Source of the DNA: Pseudorasbora parva
Lineage: Eukaryota > Chordata > Actinopteri > Cypriniformes > Gobionidae
Direction of reading: 5' to 3'
Assembly: GCF_024679245.1 (NCBI RefSeq)
Contig: NC_090175.1
Span: 49,071,605 to 49,135,604, forward strand
DNA: 64,000 nt
The translations under genes and the position numbers were made by a program. The notes beneath the pieces are model-generated. The model saw only the letters and a program-made list of their open reading frames with translations, was not told the origin of the DNA and did not search any database. Of this stretch, positions 1 through 11,186 are shown piece by piece; positions within the stretch are counted from its first letter, which is position 1, and every line of letters starts with the position of its first letter.

Positions 1-109
1 CTTTTTCTGACATTTTAGGAAATCGTTTAGAACCAACTCGCAATTTATCAAGATTAATATAGTAATTTCATTGTTACCTTATTTGCACACAGACTTTAAA
101 GTGACTCAC

Positions 110-3100
110 CGGCCGTAGTTTTGGGGAGATGAGCTCCAGGAGAAGGCTGAGGATGTCCAAACAGAGACTGCTTATGCAAACACGGCTCTGTATGGCAGGT
201 GGGATGTCATTCAACATGGCAAGGAGGGCATTTTTTGTCTGCTGAGTTTTAGTGAAAGCCTGAAAACAATAAAGTTGAAGTTCATTATCATTTATAAAGA
301 CATGTCAGCATACTTGAAATCCACAATCCCAAACATGTGAAATAATTTAGCCAGAGTGTTTCTGATTGGCTAGACATCTAAATGGCCTCAAAGTCTGGGC
401 CATTCCTCTCATTTCTAGAACATTTGAGTTTGCTGACATGTCTTTGGGCAGGACTTTGGAGACAGGGTGTGTGGCTGATGCTAGCCAAATCCCACAAATT
501 AGCAAACCCTCTGCAGAAACTTTTTAAATAATGGAGTTCATAAGCATATTATCATATCAAATTGGTAGACAATCATTAAACTGATGTCAACACCGCAAAT
601 GTGGAATACAGTTCTTTTTTGCTTGAAAATACACAACTGCTCAAATGTTTGGGGTAATAAATATTTTTTACATATTTAAAGAAGTCTATTTTACAGAAGT
701 CTATTTTACACCAAGGATGCATATATCAAAAAACAGTAAAAAGAGAAATATTACAATTCGAACAATTCTTCTGTGTCACATGATTTCTTCAGAAATAGTT
801 ATAATATGCTGATTTGCTGTTCAAGAAACATTTCTTATTATCACTGTTGAAAACTTGTGCTGCTTATTATAATGTGATAAAAAAAATTGATGAATAGAAA
901 GTTCAAAAGAAAAACAATATACATAACTATACATTTATTTACTGTCACATTTGAACAATTTAATGCATTCTTGCTGAATAAAAGTATGAATATCTTCTTT
1001 AAAAAAATGACAGTCATAGGGAAGGGAGGCACATGATAGCAGTGAGGACTTTGAGGACTTATGGTCAAGTGTGCAACTTGAAGAAAGGTAGAAAGGGGAA
1101 CCACAGGACAATAGGCTATTAAGGATAAGGGTGAAGAGACGCTCTCACCGTCTATTGCATTCTCTCACCTCGTAGTGACTGTGTGGGTAATTGATGCGTG
1201 GGACAGAGTTTGCGGCATATAAGTGGTGGAAGGCAGCGGGAAGGAACGGGAAGTAGCGCATGAGCGAGTAGTTTTGTCCATGTAGCACACACTCATTCAG
1301 CACGTCAGAGAAACACAACCAGTCAAGACCTGTGCACACACTCAACATCCCAGGGTCCTTTAGCTTCATGCTGAGGAAGTTATCATACAAGCCCTAAAGA
1401 AGAGAGAGGGTAAATCATTTTGGCTGAAAAAACACTCTTTTGTAAACGGATTCTGTTAATGTCATTAATGTTAATCAAACAACAAAACACAGCTTTAACA
1501 AAGATTCATCAATTCAAACGTGATTCATCAGACCAGGCCACCTTCTTCCATTGCTCCGTGGTCCAGTTCTGATGCTTACGTGCCACTGTTGGTGCTTTCG
1601 GCGGTGGACAGGGGTCAGCTTGTGCACCCTAACTGTTCTGCAGCTGTGCAGACCCATACGCAACAAACTGTGATGAACTGTGTATTCTGACACCTTTCTA
1701 TCAGAACCAGCATTAACGTCTTGAGCAACTTGAGCTACAGTAGCTCGTCTGTTTAATAGGACCACACAGGTCAGCCTTCGCTCCCCATGTGCATCATTGA
1801 GCCTTGGCCACCCATGCCTCTGTCGCCGGTTCACCACTGTTCCTTCGTTGGACCACTTTTGATAGATACTGACCAATGCAGGCCGGGAACACCCCACAAG
1901 AGCTGTAGTTTGGGAGATGTTCTTGTCCAGTTGTCCAGCCATCACAATTTGGCCCTTGTCAAATGCGCTCAAATCCTTACACTTGAACATTTTTCATAAC
2001 ACATCAACTTTAAGGACAAAATGTTCACTTGCTGCCTAATATATCCCACCAATTATTTATTTAAAAAAAACAACAGACACAGTTTAAGTAAAAAATTAAA
2101 TAAAAAGCTTGTGAGGTTTTAAATGATAAAACAACATGTATACAGTTCAAAACTAAATTACAACACGTAGTGGTTGCCAAACATTTTAGGAACATGGCTA
2201 TATTTAATGTGATTAACTACTTTGATATTTTGTTATTTTAAGCAAACTATTAATTGTGATTTATGTGTCTAAATACTTTGGAGCCACTGCTTAGGTATGA
2301 TTTTGATATTCTTCTTTAAACTGTACCCCAAAGAGCATAGAACATAGAGCTGTAGTTACCTGAGTGAGTTTCTCGTGCTCTCCACAAGATGAGACCAAAT
2401 GTAAAATGTGCTGAATCCTTTGTGCACCATCTTTAGGTCCAGCTTCATCAAAACCACCTAAAGGATCTCCACCAATCCGCTTTCTAAATAACAACATCAT
2501 AAAATAATGCATAAAAATGCAGTAATCAGTGGTACAGTGTGATTGGTCAGGTGGCAAAAATAAAAGCTTTCACATTTTTTCTAATTGTATCTTTTCACTT
2601 TTAAATAGTAAAGAGAACATTTTCAAGGTCCCATTTATTCCCACAAAATTCTGATTACATTTTTTTTAAAACACTTGCCACTTGTCAAAGAAAAAAGACA
2701 AAAACTCATAAATCCTAAATACCCCCCTACCCCCACTCCCCAAAAAAATTGGTAGGATACACAGGAAATTAATAAAATATTTTCCTGTGCTGTCACAAAT
2801 TAATGTTTACATTACAAATAATACAAATAATCCATGTCGTCTTTCAATGAATAAGAAAAATAATCATTATCAAAGAATTTAAAAGATTCTGTTTAAATAG
2901 TGACATAATAGCATGCTTTTATTTCATTGCACTGAAAAGCTATCAAGGGTAGGGGCTGAGTGAATAGACCATGTGCTTGGCATATTGTGTTTTGGAGCAC
3001 CTTTTCAGTCGAGGAAGCTGGAAGATTTCCTGCCAAACTGAGAAGAGTCCCTTGTTTTGATCTTTCAATCCCACACACATAGAACTGACGCTGCGCTGAT

Positions 3101-6100
3101 CCAACTGCTTCTGTCCACGACTGTGTAAAAACTGCACACACATTTAATTAAGCAAACCAATATTTTAACTTTGAGAAGTTTTAAGAAGGCACCCAACTCT
3201 CTTACCTGTAATGTGTTGATGCAAGAACGGATGTCATTGTCAGTTTTCTCACACAAGGCCATCAGAGTGCCTGTATCTGCTTTCATACCCTGGCGCCGTG
3301 TGATCTACGCAAAAGAGCAAAAGCTTGCATGATTCTACAGTCATGCGTTTATGAAATCATTGTGTAGACATGTGAGTGCATGTGTGTGTCACCTCTGACA
3401 GTCTTTGAGCTAAGCGGGAGGGCAGAGTCTGGGGAAAGGCCAATAAAAAAGCTTGCTGTCTCAGTGGCCTCAGAGCTGGAACATAACTGACAAAAGTACA
3501 GGTAAAAGGATTATATTACTTTTATTGATTTTCCCAGTGCTAATGTATGTTGCGATGGTGATGCACAATAATAATTAAATGAGTAACACTTTACAATGAT
3601 CTGTTAAAGGGTTAGTTCACCCAAAAATGAAAATTAGATGTGTATCTGCTTACCCCCAGTGCATCCAACATGTAGGTGTGTCTGTTTCTTCAGTGGAACA
3701 CAAATGAAGATTTTTAACTCCAACCGTTGCTGTGTGCCAGTCATATAAAGCAAAAACATGCTTAGGCAACATACACAAAAACCCTGCTGCACCTGACGAC
3801 GACACATTGATTTATTAATACACGAACCGATCGGTTTCTGTGAGAAACCGAACAGTATTTATATAATTTTTTTACCTCATATCCCGAGGAGTCTCATCAA
3901 GTTTTCCCATCTGCTGTAACTTCTGTTAGGTGAGGTCAAAAACCGGCGCAGTCATAGATATATATATAGAGATTCCTCATTAGTGCCTGCGCGGATCGGT
4001 GGAATGAGGATCTACATAATGTATGTATATGATCGCGCCGCTATTTGACCTCACCAAACGGAAGTCACAGCCAATGGGAAAACTTGATGAGACTCATCGG
4101 GATATGAGGTAAAAAAAAAAAAAAACATTAATACTGTTCCGCTTCTCACAGAAACCGATCGGTTCGTGTCTTAACAAATCAATGTGTCGTGAGGAGCAGC
4201 AGGGTTTTTGTGCACGTTGCCTAAGCATGTTTTTTTTTTTTTTCTTTGTTTTGCTCTCATAGACTTGTTACCCATTCACACCATTATATGACTGGCACAC
4301 AGCAACGGTTGGAGTTAAAAAAAATCTTCATTTGTGTTCCACTGAAGAAACAGACACACCTACATGTTGGATGCACTGGGGGTAAACAGATAAACATCTA
4401 ATTTTCATTTTTGGGTGAACTAACCCTTTAATCTCCACATCTCCTAATACATTTTAGAATCAAAAGTTATATCTGTTAAAAGTAGTTTATGCAACTAAAC
4501 ATTGCACATTTTTATATACTTACAGTTACAAAGGTTAGAATATATTGCTCATTGTTAGTTTATGCTAGTTAATGCATTAACACAATTAACAAATGAGATC
4601 TCATTGTAAGGGGTTACCATTGAATGTTATTGTTCCGAGATTGCATTGGACATTATTTGTATGTTTTCTGAAAGTTTAATAGTTGACTGGGAAAATGCAG
4701 AAAGTCAAATATTTTAAATCCAACCAAAACGTTTACATATGCCTCTTAAACATAAGACTTACAGGTCATTGCAGATGCAGATGATTGGTCTAAGTAGCAC
4801 AGATTGCTTCTTCTTTTTCTTTTTCAAGGAATTAACACCTGACTCCTCTCCATCTCGGCTATCCTTCCGGTTCAGGGTGGTCAATAAAATATTTATAGCA
4901 GCCTGAGCCAAAATGAAAACAGCAAAAAGTCAGAAACAGCAAGAATTAGACAAGCCATTGAATTAAAAACAACCAATAAAACCAAGAGCAGATCTTACAG
5001 CAGGAGCCCCATCAATTTCATCTATAATAAGGCAGTTGGGCTTCTCATTGGCTCCCAGAACTGACTTCATCTGTGTGGCGGTATCAATGCGTTTCTGGAA
5101 GAGCTCAGCACTGCGGTCGTCACTGAGAAAAGATCAGCACTATTAGTGTTGATATTTATACCTGAATACTTCTATTTCAAAATTGTTTGGCACCTGGGCT
5201 TGCATCCTCTCACCTAGCGTTGATTTCTACTACATTGTAACCAGCATGCTTTGCGATAATGTGTGCTAGCGTGGTTTTCCCCAGTCCAGGAGGACCTGAT
5301 AAGAGTGCCACCTGTGGTGTATGATACAGTTAAACAACACTGAACATGCTAAAAAACAGGAAATCCACAAGTTGTAGCATTACATTCACTACTTCTCTGA
5401 TGGTCCAACCACGTATTAAGCAGCTTGTGTTAATATTTTAAAATAAAAAACATTTGATCACTGTCAAGCCAACATGGTTATGGTCAATATTAAAATATTT
5501 TTCTAGATAGTACTTTTTTTTTTTTTTTTTTTCACAAATTAATTACATTTTATCTAATAAATATATTCCTATAAATATTTAATATAAATATACATATAAC
5601 AAATATAATATATATTTTAATATTATAATACATTATTTTTTAAAAATCTAAATGTTATAAATACATTTAAACTAAAATAAATACATTCAAACAATAAAAT
5701 ATATAAACACTTAAATCTAACACTCAAAAAGTAATTGAAATGTTAATCTCTAGTACAAATATAAAAGGGTTCATTTAAGTAAGTCTAAACCGAATATAAA
5801 TATAACAAATCTGTTGTGGTTGTTCAGGTTTACTCACCTTAAATTTAGGTCTTTTGTACTGGTCTAGCTCACCCTCTAGTATCTCTTCTGTGATTTGAGA
5901 CTTGGTTTTAAAACGCTGGGCCTGGTTTTGGTTTTGACCATTTGTAAAATTTGATCTGACTTCTGCAGGGGCCGTACGGGCTTTCCTCTCTCGCCCAAAG
6001 ACCACAGTGTCCCAAAGCTTCAGCCACTTCAGCAGACAGCGATTGGTGAACTACAGAGAAAGAGAGACAATGTAAATAATTACAGGGCAAAAGCTTGTCA

Positions 6101-9100
6101 ATAATTTGTTTTTAAATGAGTGGGTCGACCCACATCATCACTCAGCAGATCAGTGTAGTGCTGTGGCGAGAACTGATCCACCCACAGCCGCGAGGAGGAG
6201 CCTTCATCTTCCCCGCTATCGCCATCCACACCAGAGTCTGCCTGCTCTTCTGCAATTAGCTCTGGATCGATACCACTAAAAAGTCATTTCAGAGTTAACA
6301 TATGTAGAGAAGAGTAAAGAGTAGAGAAGAGTAAAGAACTGACTGGTCCATTCCACATACAAATGTGCACGCACCTTTTCATAAGTTCTGTCAATCTTTG
6401 GGATTCCTCCACCACTTGTCGATGGCGCTGAAAAAACAAATCGATTTCAGACGGATTTCCCCCAAATGATTTATTTAGGTTTGCCTGCATGTTCACACAT
6501 ATTCTTACTCTCTCTGTAATTTGTTCTTTCAGCACTTCTATTGGAACCGCTAGCAGCCCTAGTCCATTCAGTGAGTTACGGAAGGCTCTTGGGTCTGGTG
6601 TCTGAGGAAAAAGGATAAGAAAAAAATCAATAAACTTCACACAGTGAACTCCAGCAAGCCATAAAGTATAATTATTGGTAGGGTCCGAAACCTTCTCCTC
6701 ATCCTCTTTCTTCTTAAGGTAGACTCTGTTTCCCATGGAGTCTGTGACTGTGATGTAATCTCCAATTGCAGGGGGCCGTTTCTGGGCATGACATCTAGCT
6801 GAGGTAACCCTCTTTGGTGACTCCTGTAATGCAGCCAGTCCACTAATATCTAACACGTTGGTTGTTATTTTTGTGGCTGCTGGTCTATCTGGACTTAAGG
6901 ACAGGGAAACTGCAGGTCTGTAAAAAGATTTTAAAAAAAGATTTTAAGGAGACGTAGTTGCACGTTACTATATAACCCTAACCTAGTGTTCATTTCGTTA
7001 ACAAAAATATGACGAAAAATGTTTGTTGATTACCTTTTTTCCGTGACATAGACGAGATGATGCAAATGTTATGTAAAATATTGTCTTGAGTTTAAATATT
7101 TTATTAGTTTATTTACAATGCATCTGTTACCTTTGGCGGTTGTTATTTGGGAATAGCATGCCGCTGGAATGCACGATTGACCAATCAGAATAAAGTATTT
7201 CACAAAGCAGTGTAATAATAAACAATAACGGTGACTATATAAACATGCTATTTCATTGGCGAAAAAAGACGAGACTACAGTGTATTTAAAAAAAAAAAAC
7301 TTGAGAGGAACGTTTGAGTTTTGCCAGATTTCTATCATTTAAATCCCCCAATCAGAGCTTAATAACACGTACTCTAGCTAGTGTTTTACTTAAACTTGCA
7401 AACTGGCAACCATGTGCACACAAGCTCTTCTTTTTGCACGGATGATGTGAAAACACCGATAAACAAGTAAACTGCATTTCAGCAATCTCCATTTGAGATT
7501 TTCTGTTAAAGTGTCATTTAGTCTGTCTGTGTTCTGTCACAACTCATGAGCCGCTTCTGCTGTTTGTGCGAGTCAGTGCGACTAAATCTGCCATCAAACC
7601 TTCTCAGTGATGAACTGTAATAAATCCAATCAGGAATCTTTTGAATATTTGCGATTGTGTTTCCTGAATAACTGCACTCTGTGTGACGATACAAAGTCTT
7701 TCTTGCTTACAAAGTCTTTCTTGAAAAACATTAAATTAATGTGGAATTTCACATTATTTTTTCCTTAGGCCTATAGGTTAAAGTGCAACAATAAATTCAT
7801 TTCTCAAAACACAACAATCCTTGTGGTTATAATTTTAAGCAAAATAATCAGAATATCAATCAATGCAGCATCATGAAAATGTTTTCACTGATGAAAACTA
7901 GAATGAAATTTTAGTTCATTTAGTCAACTAAAACTTGAGTAAACAAAAAATGTACAAGTTTTACTAAATATGATAAAAACTAAAGCACATGTGACAGGAT
8001 TAAGACTGCTACTAAATAAAAAAATAGCTGATTAAATTAACACTACCCTAATCTTATCCCTAAACCAAACTCAAATCCTAATCATATAATGTAGTTAATT
8101 AATATTACTCAGTACTTTTGAGTAAGTACGATATAACTACATCACCTTTAAATAAAGTGTGAAACACCAATGGTTGTAATGGTATGATGTGAAATGTGTT
8201 CCATGCAGCTGCACAGATTAACTGTGATGAGCATAAACTTTTACCCATCTCCCACTCGTCTGTCGTAAACCTCTGGGGAGGACGGAGGGGTGATGTCATC
8301 ACTGTGTTCAACCCCAAACTGAAGCTTTTTTGCCACATCTTGTCTTCTTTTCTTGGGCTTAGGAGCTGTGAGAAACCACAAACACCATTAGACATACAGC
8401 ATTACTTTTATACACTCTCACAAAGTTTACACTGGGGTCGTACAAAAGTGTAGGGTCAGTACGATTTGTTTTTTTCGACAGGTTCGATTGGCTGGTCTGA
8501 ACCAGAGTTCTCTCTCAGGATTGTGTTCACATTAGATAATTTGGGTTTGAACTGCAGTGCTTTTGCATCATCTAAGCAGCAGCAGCTTTTTACCCCTTGT
8601 TGCTCGGTAAGGATGTCGCAGGAGTAGGCAGCAAAATGCATAGTAGTGTTGCTCACCTCACTTTTGTTTTGGTTTCAAAGCATCAGCAGCACATAACATC
8701 ATAAAAATATTTTGTGAATGTACAGCATTGGGAAGGCACCCTGATACTTTTATTCAGCAAGGTTGCATTAGATTGATCAAAAGTAACAGAGAAAAAAAAA
8801 GTATAATGTTACAAAGAATTATATTTCAAATAAACATGGTTCTTTTAAACGTTCAATTCACCAAAGAATCTTGAAAAAAAGTATCATGCTTTCCACAAAA
8901 ATATTAAGCAGAACAACTGTTTTCAACATTGATAACTCTAAATATTTATTGAGCAACAAATCATCATATCAGATTGATTCATATGAGTAATGATGCTGAA
9001 AATTCAGCTTTGCAGCCACAGGAATCAATTACATTTAAAAAAATGTTTTAAATAGAAATTATTTAAACATTGTAATATATATATATTCTCACAATTTTAC

Positions 9101-9962
9101 AATTTTTACTGTATTTTTTATTAAATAAATGCAGCCGTGGTAAGCATAAGAGACTTTATAGTCAAAACTATAGAAAAATAATGGTACCGACCCCAAACTT
9201 TTGAACGGTAGAGTAGCGGTTGAGAAAATTTTTTTGTAAACTTTGTAAGCTTTGTAAACACTGACATGGTTGTTGTTTAATTGTTTGTATTGACAATGTT
9301 TTAATAATTTATTTTTATTTTATTTTTTGTATTGTGTATTTGTGTATATATGTATTGGGTATGTTATTTTATTGTTGACCTGCCAAAGGACTGCGGGTGA
9401 AAATTAGCTTTGAGCTAAATCCGGTACAATACATGAAATGGAAACATTTATGTTAAAAATTGTACATTGTCCTTTTATAAATAAAGTAAAGTAAAGTAAA
9501 GTAAAGTAAAATTCAATATATATGTACTAACTCAGGGATTCCTCCTCCTCTTCCTCATATACTAGAGGTGAGATGCTTTCAGGAGGCTGGTTGTTTACTG
9601 ATTTCCTCGATGGCACGTCACCGGACACAATGGCTTCCTCGAACGTCTGCGGGATTGGCTTCTTATTGCGAAACTCTGACACTTTTGCACCTGATGAATG
9701 CTCATCTATACACACATAGAAACAATCATACATTCAAAATGAACAGTTTTAGTTTAAATTCTAAGTGATTATTTACAAAAAATTACACAATATATCTTGC
9801 AATATTTCTTAAGATATCAATTTTGAGCAAAGTCAGCTGATAAAAACATGTCATCTAAATAATCAGACTAGTTAGAATGGTTTGAAAAATTAAACAAACA
9901 ACTGTATGACAATGTATATAACTTTAGGAGCCGTTAACTGTAGGCTGAATAAAAATACACAC

Positions 9963-10012
<50 letters not shown>

Positions 10013-10382
10013 ACTAACCAGGAGCAGTTTAAGTCTTTTTGTGTCTTAAAAAAACTATTGTGGTAATGCCAAGGACAGTGCAATTTGATTAACGTTAATG
10101 TTAAATGTAATGGCACGGTGTATTTGTCATATTCACGTAACTTATATAGGTATTCAAAGAATACCGTGATATTACTTTGTATGCATTGACACCATGTTTT
10201 GTAAGTGTTATTTGTATTAGGTAGGTAAGTTTAAATGCAGTTAGTCAGCCATTATGCCATCAGAGTCGTAAACATGGACATATTTCTAACTTACGATCCA
10301 TTTCAGCCATTACTTCCAATTCATCAGCAAACTGTTGTTCAAAATCATCTTCAATCCCGTACATTTCATCATATTCGTCCAT
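110..10382 (-). CDS. chtf18: Chtf18, alternative clamp-loader subunit (3' end off window)
   Basis: Large subunit of the CTF18-RFC complex, an AAA+ ATPase that loads PCNA and supports sister-chromatid cohesion at nuclear replication forks. Seventeen exons keep one frame through GT-AG sites: 10295-10382, 9532-9705, 8245-8365, 6692-6917, 6509-6601, 6375-6427, 6134-6275, 5838-6050, 5214-5311, 4999-5122, 4763-4902, 3393-3486, 3206-3304, 3001-3131, 2360-2483, 1169-1393, 110-259. This gives 765 codons; human CHTF18 is about 975 aa, so about a fifth lies beyond the left edge. The start is the ATG at 10382, opening [18 protein letters not shown] as in vertebrate orthologues. Walker [10 protein letters not shown] is near residues 376-384 and Walker B LIIDEID near 434-440. 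A lysine run (KKKKKK) follows in exon 11. Later exons carry the family blocks [20 protein letters not shown] and [13 protein letters not shown]. It is divergent from ern2, with a U6 gene between. Orthology is secure; individual splice sites are by-eye calls. Confidence 0.93.
602..960. repeat. Dispersed cyprinid repeat, family A copy 1
   Basis: This stretch of chtf18 intron 16 has the same wording as other parts of the window: a block beginning CACATGATTTCTTCAGAAAT, then a 'gctgatttgctgttcaagaaac' type block and a 'tgttgaaaacttgtgctgctt' type block. Other copies lie near 8690-9210, 15480-15990, 17850-18480, 30845-30965 and 60610-60990. It looks like a non-autonomous mobile repeat. I see no coding capacity and cannot name the family. 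Confidence 0.65.
1514..1990 (-). mobile_element. Tc1-like transposase N-terminal fragment
   Basis: An uninterrupted reading frame of 158 codons lies in chtf18 intron 16, on the same strand as the host gene. It begins [19 protein letters not shown] and reads as the paired-like DNA-binding region of a Tc1/mariner transposase. It has a first HTH-like segment, the linker [20 protein letters not shown], and a second HTH ending near [19 protein letters not shown]. The frame breaks just before the WSDESRF-like motif that starts the catalytic DDE domain. The matching bases are present in another frame near 1515-1535, and nothing of the rest follows. The element is therefore a 5' fragment without a catalytic core. 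No terminal inverted repeats were identified. Confidence 0.8.
3604..4431. mobile_element. 828-bp fold-back transposon (TTAA-bounded) in chtf18 intron 11
   Basis: The two ends are inverted copies. The left begins TTAAAGGGTTAGTTCACCC and the right ends with the reverse complement. The similarity continues inward for over 300 bases per arm: the 'caaccgttgctgtgtgccag', 'aaaccgatcggtt' and 'cctcatatccc' blocks recur inverted. A GC-rich centre lies near 3950-4050. The right arm has an extra T-run and about 40 inserted bases near 4230-4290. Both outer ends fall on TTAA, which may be the target duplication. This is a non-autonomous DNA element with no ORF. Related short copies lie at 31076-31206, 30050-30181 and 54707-55345. 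Confidence 0.85.
5480..5770. repeat. AT-rich low-complexity tract
   Basis: Intron 8 of chtf18 holds an almost pure A/T stretch with a T-run near 5514-5531 and repeated 'aatata/ataaat' words. No gene signal is visible. Confidence 0.6.
6985..8046. mobile_element. Probable non-autonomous DNA transposon in chtf18 intron 3
   Basis: The left end (agtgttcatttcgttaac) and the right end, read inverted (agtgttaatttaatcagc), share a short terminal similarity. Inside the right end is the 'tagttcatttagtcaactaaaac' wording seen in common fish hAT-like repeats. No intact transposase ORF is present. Boundaries are approximate and the family is not certain. Confidence 0.45.
8047..8160. repeat. Short dispersed repeat ending AATAAAGTGTGAAAC
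   Basis: The words 'ccctaa..cctaa', TTAATTAATATTACTCAGTAC and 'aataaagtgt' recur in the same order at about 60415-60600. This marks two copies of one short mobile repeat. It is noncoding. Confidence 0.55.
8690..9210. repeat. Dispersed repeat family A copy 2
   Basis: It lies in chtf18 intron 2. It carries the family words 'tttattcagcaaggttgcatt', 'acaactgttttcaacattgataa' and 'ctgaaaattcagctttgc', and ends in the 'ccgaccccaaacttttgaacggtag' tail typical of this repeat. No ORF. Confidence 0.65.
9963..10010. repeat. (AAT)n microsatellite
   Basis: Sixteen uninterrupted trinucleotide units lie in chtf18 intron 1. Apparent poly-tyrosine ORFs here are artefacts. Confidence 0.95.
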
Positions 10383-10824
10383 GTTTGCGGTGTATTGTCT
10401 GTTTTGACAGTGAATTTAAATCAAATGTGACAAATTAATATAAACAAGTGGTAGAGCGTACATAAATGGACAACAGAAATTTTCGCGCAAAATGTTTGTG
10501 TACGTAAATGTATTTCCGGTTCCACTGTTAGACCTACATCCGCTATATAAAAGTCCTTGATAAACAGCATTTCATACACAGACTATTGATAAATATAAAA
10601 AACGAAACAGATTTAAACAATTTATTGCTGATATTGTTAACTGATGCTAATGTCAGCCTTTCTTGCCATTACTAACTGTCATTGCGAAATGTAGGTTATT
10701 ATAATTACAATTTTACAATAATTTGAATTGATATAAAATAAAGCTATTAACTTAATACTGAATGCACTAAACAATGATATACATAAAAACGATGATGCCC
10801 GCTTCAGATTTTAAAACACACTGA

Positions 10825-10852
10825 GGGGGCGGGGCGTAACGAGAGGCCAATC
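10825..10852. promoter_or_regulatory. GC box plus CCAAT box in the chtf18/U6/ern2 spacer
   Basis: A GGGGGCGGGGC run (Sp1-type site, 10825-10835) is followed 12 bases later by CCAAT (about 10848-10852). The pair lies about 440 bases upstream of the chtf18 start and about 230 upstream of the U6 transcript start. It could serve either promoter. The function is inferred from motifs only. Confidence 0.4.
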
Positions 10853-10871
10853 ACTCCACAGGGTCGTAAGT

Positions 10872-10898
10872 ATTTTGCATATCTCCCAGAATTGTTAC
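10872..10898 (+). promoter_or_regulatory. Distal sequence element of U6: octamer-like + SPH/ZNF143 site
   Basis: ATTTTGCAT, close to the octamer ATTTGCAT, is followed immediately by CTCCCAGAATTGTTACC, which matches the SPH (ZNF143/Staf) core CCCAGAAT. The pair sits about 185-208 bases upstream of the U6 start, the usual place for a vertebrate snRNA distal element. Recognition is by eye. Confidence 0.6.
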
Positions 10899-11011
10899 CA
10901 CAGTAGTAAACCCTCTTAAAATTTACGTTTTTATTCTTTTTAGATCTTCTCAAGATGTATCTTGAACAGCTCTACAATATAATCACACTAATAGCTCTTA
11001 GCCTTAATTTT

Positions 11012-11056
11012 GGTTACCATCGTACACATTATTAGCCTGTAGTAGAATTATAAATA
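11012..11056 (+). promoter_or_regulatory. U6 Pol III core promoter: PSE-like element and TATA box
   Basis: TATAAATA lies at 11049-11056, that is -31 to -24 from the U6 first base at 11080. This is the spacing that directs Pol III at vertebrate U6 genes. A TTACCATCGTACACATTATT stretch about 65-47 bases upstream of the start fits the position of a proximal sequence element. The TATA is clear; the PSE match is weak. Confidence 0.6.
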
Positions 11057-11079
11057 TAGTTGTAAATCGCTGATTGGTC

Positions 11080-11186
11080 GTGCTGTCTAGGCAGCACATG
11101 TACTAAAATTGGATCGATACAGAGAAGATTAGCATGGTTCCCTGCGCAAGGATGACACGCATAATCGTGAAGCGAATCCAATTTTT
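11080..11186 (+). ncRNA. U6 spliceosomal snRNA, divergent copy
   Basis: U6 pairs with U4 and then with U2 and the 5' splice site, and forms part of the catalytic centre of the major spliceosome. The 107-base copy keeps the 5' stem-loop (GUGCUG pairing with CAGCAC), TACTAAAATTGG, the ACAGAGA box with GATACAGAGAAGATTAGC, the AGC triad, CTGCGCAAGGATGACACGC and the terminal T5 Pol III stop. Differences from the standard vertebrate U6 sequence as I recall it are a changed 5' loop, GGATCG for GGAACG, GGTTCCCTG for GGCCCCTG, ATAATCG for AAATTCG, and GCGAATCCAA for GCGTTCCAT. A TATA box, a PSE-like site and an octamer/SPH element lie upstream at snRNA spacings, so this may be an expressed variant rather than a retropseudogene. 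It is not U6atac. Confidence 0.85.

Noticed and set aside
1149..1168. Longer version of chtf18 exon 16 using a GTGAGA at 1148
   Set aside because: Joining there puts exon 17 out of frame; the GAG|GTGAGA at 1169 restores the family sequence HYE-AFTKTQQ.
11080..11186. U6atac (minor spliceosome) assignment
   Set aside because: The ACAGAGA-AAGATTAGCATGG and CTGCGCAAGGATGACACGC blocks are those of major U6, not U6atac.
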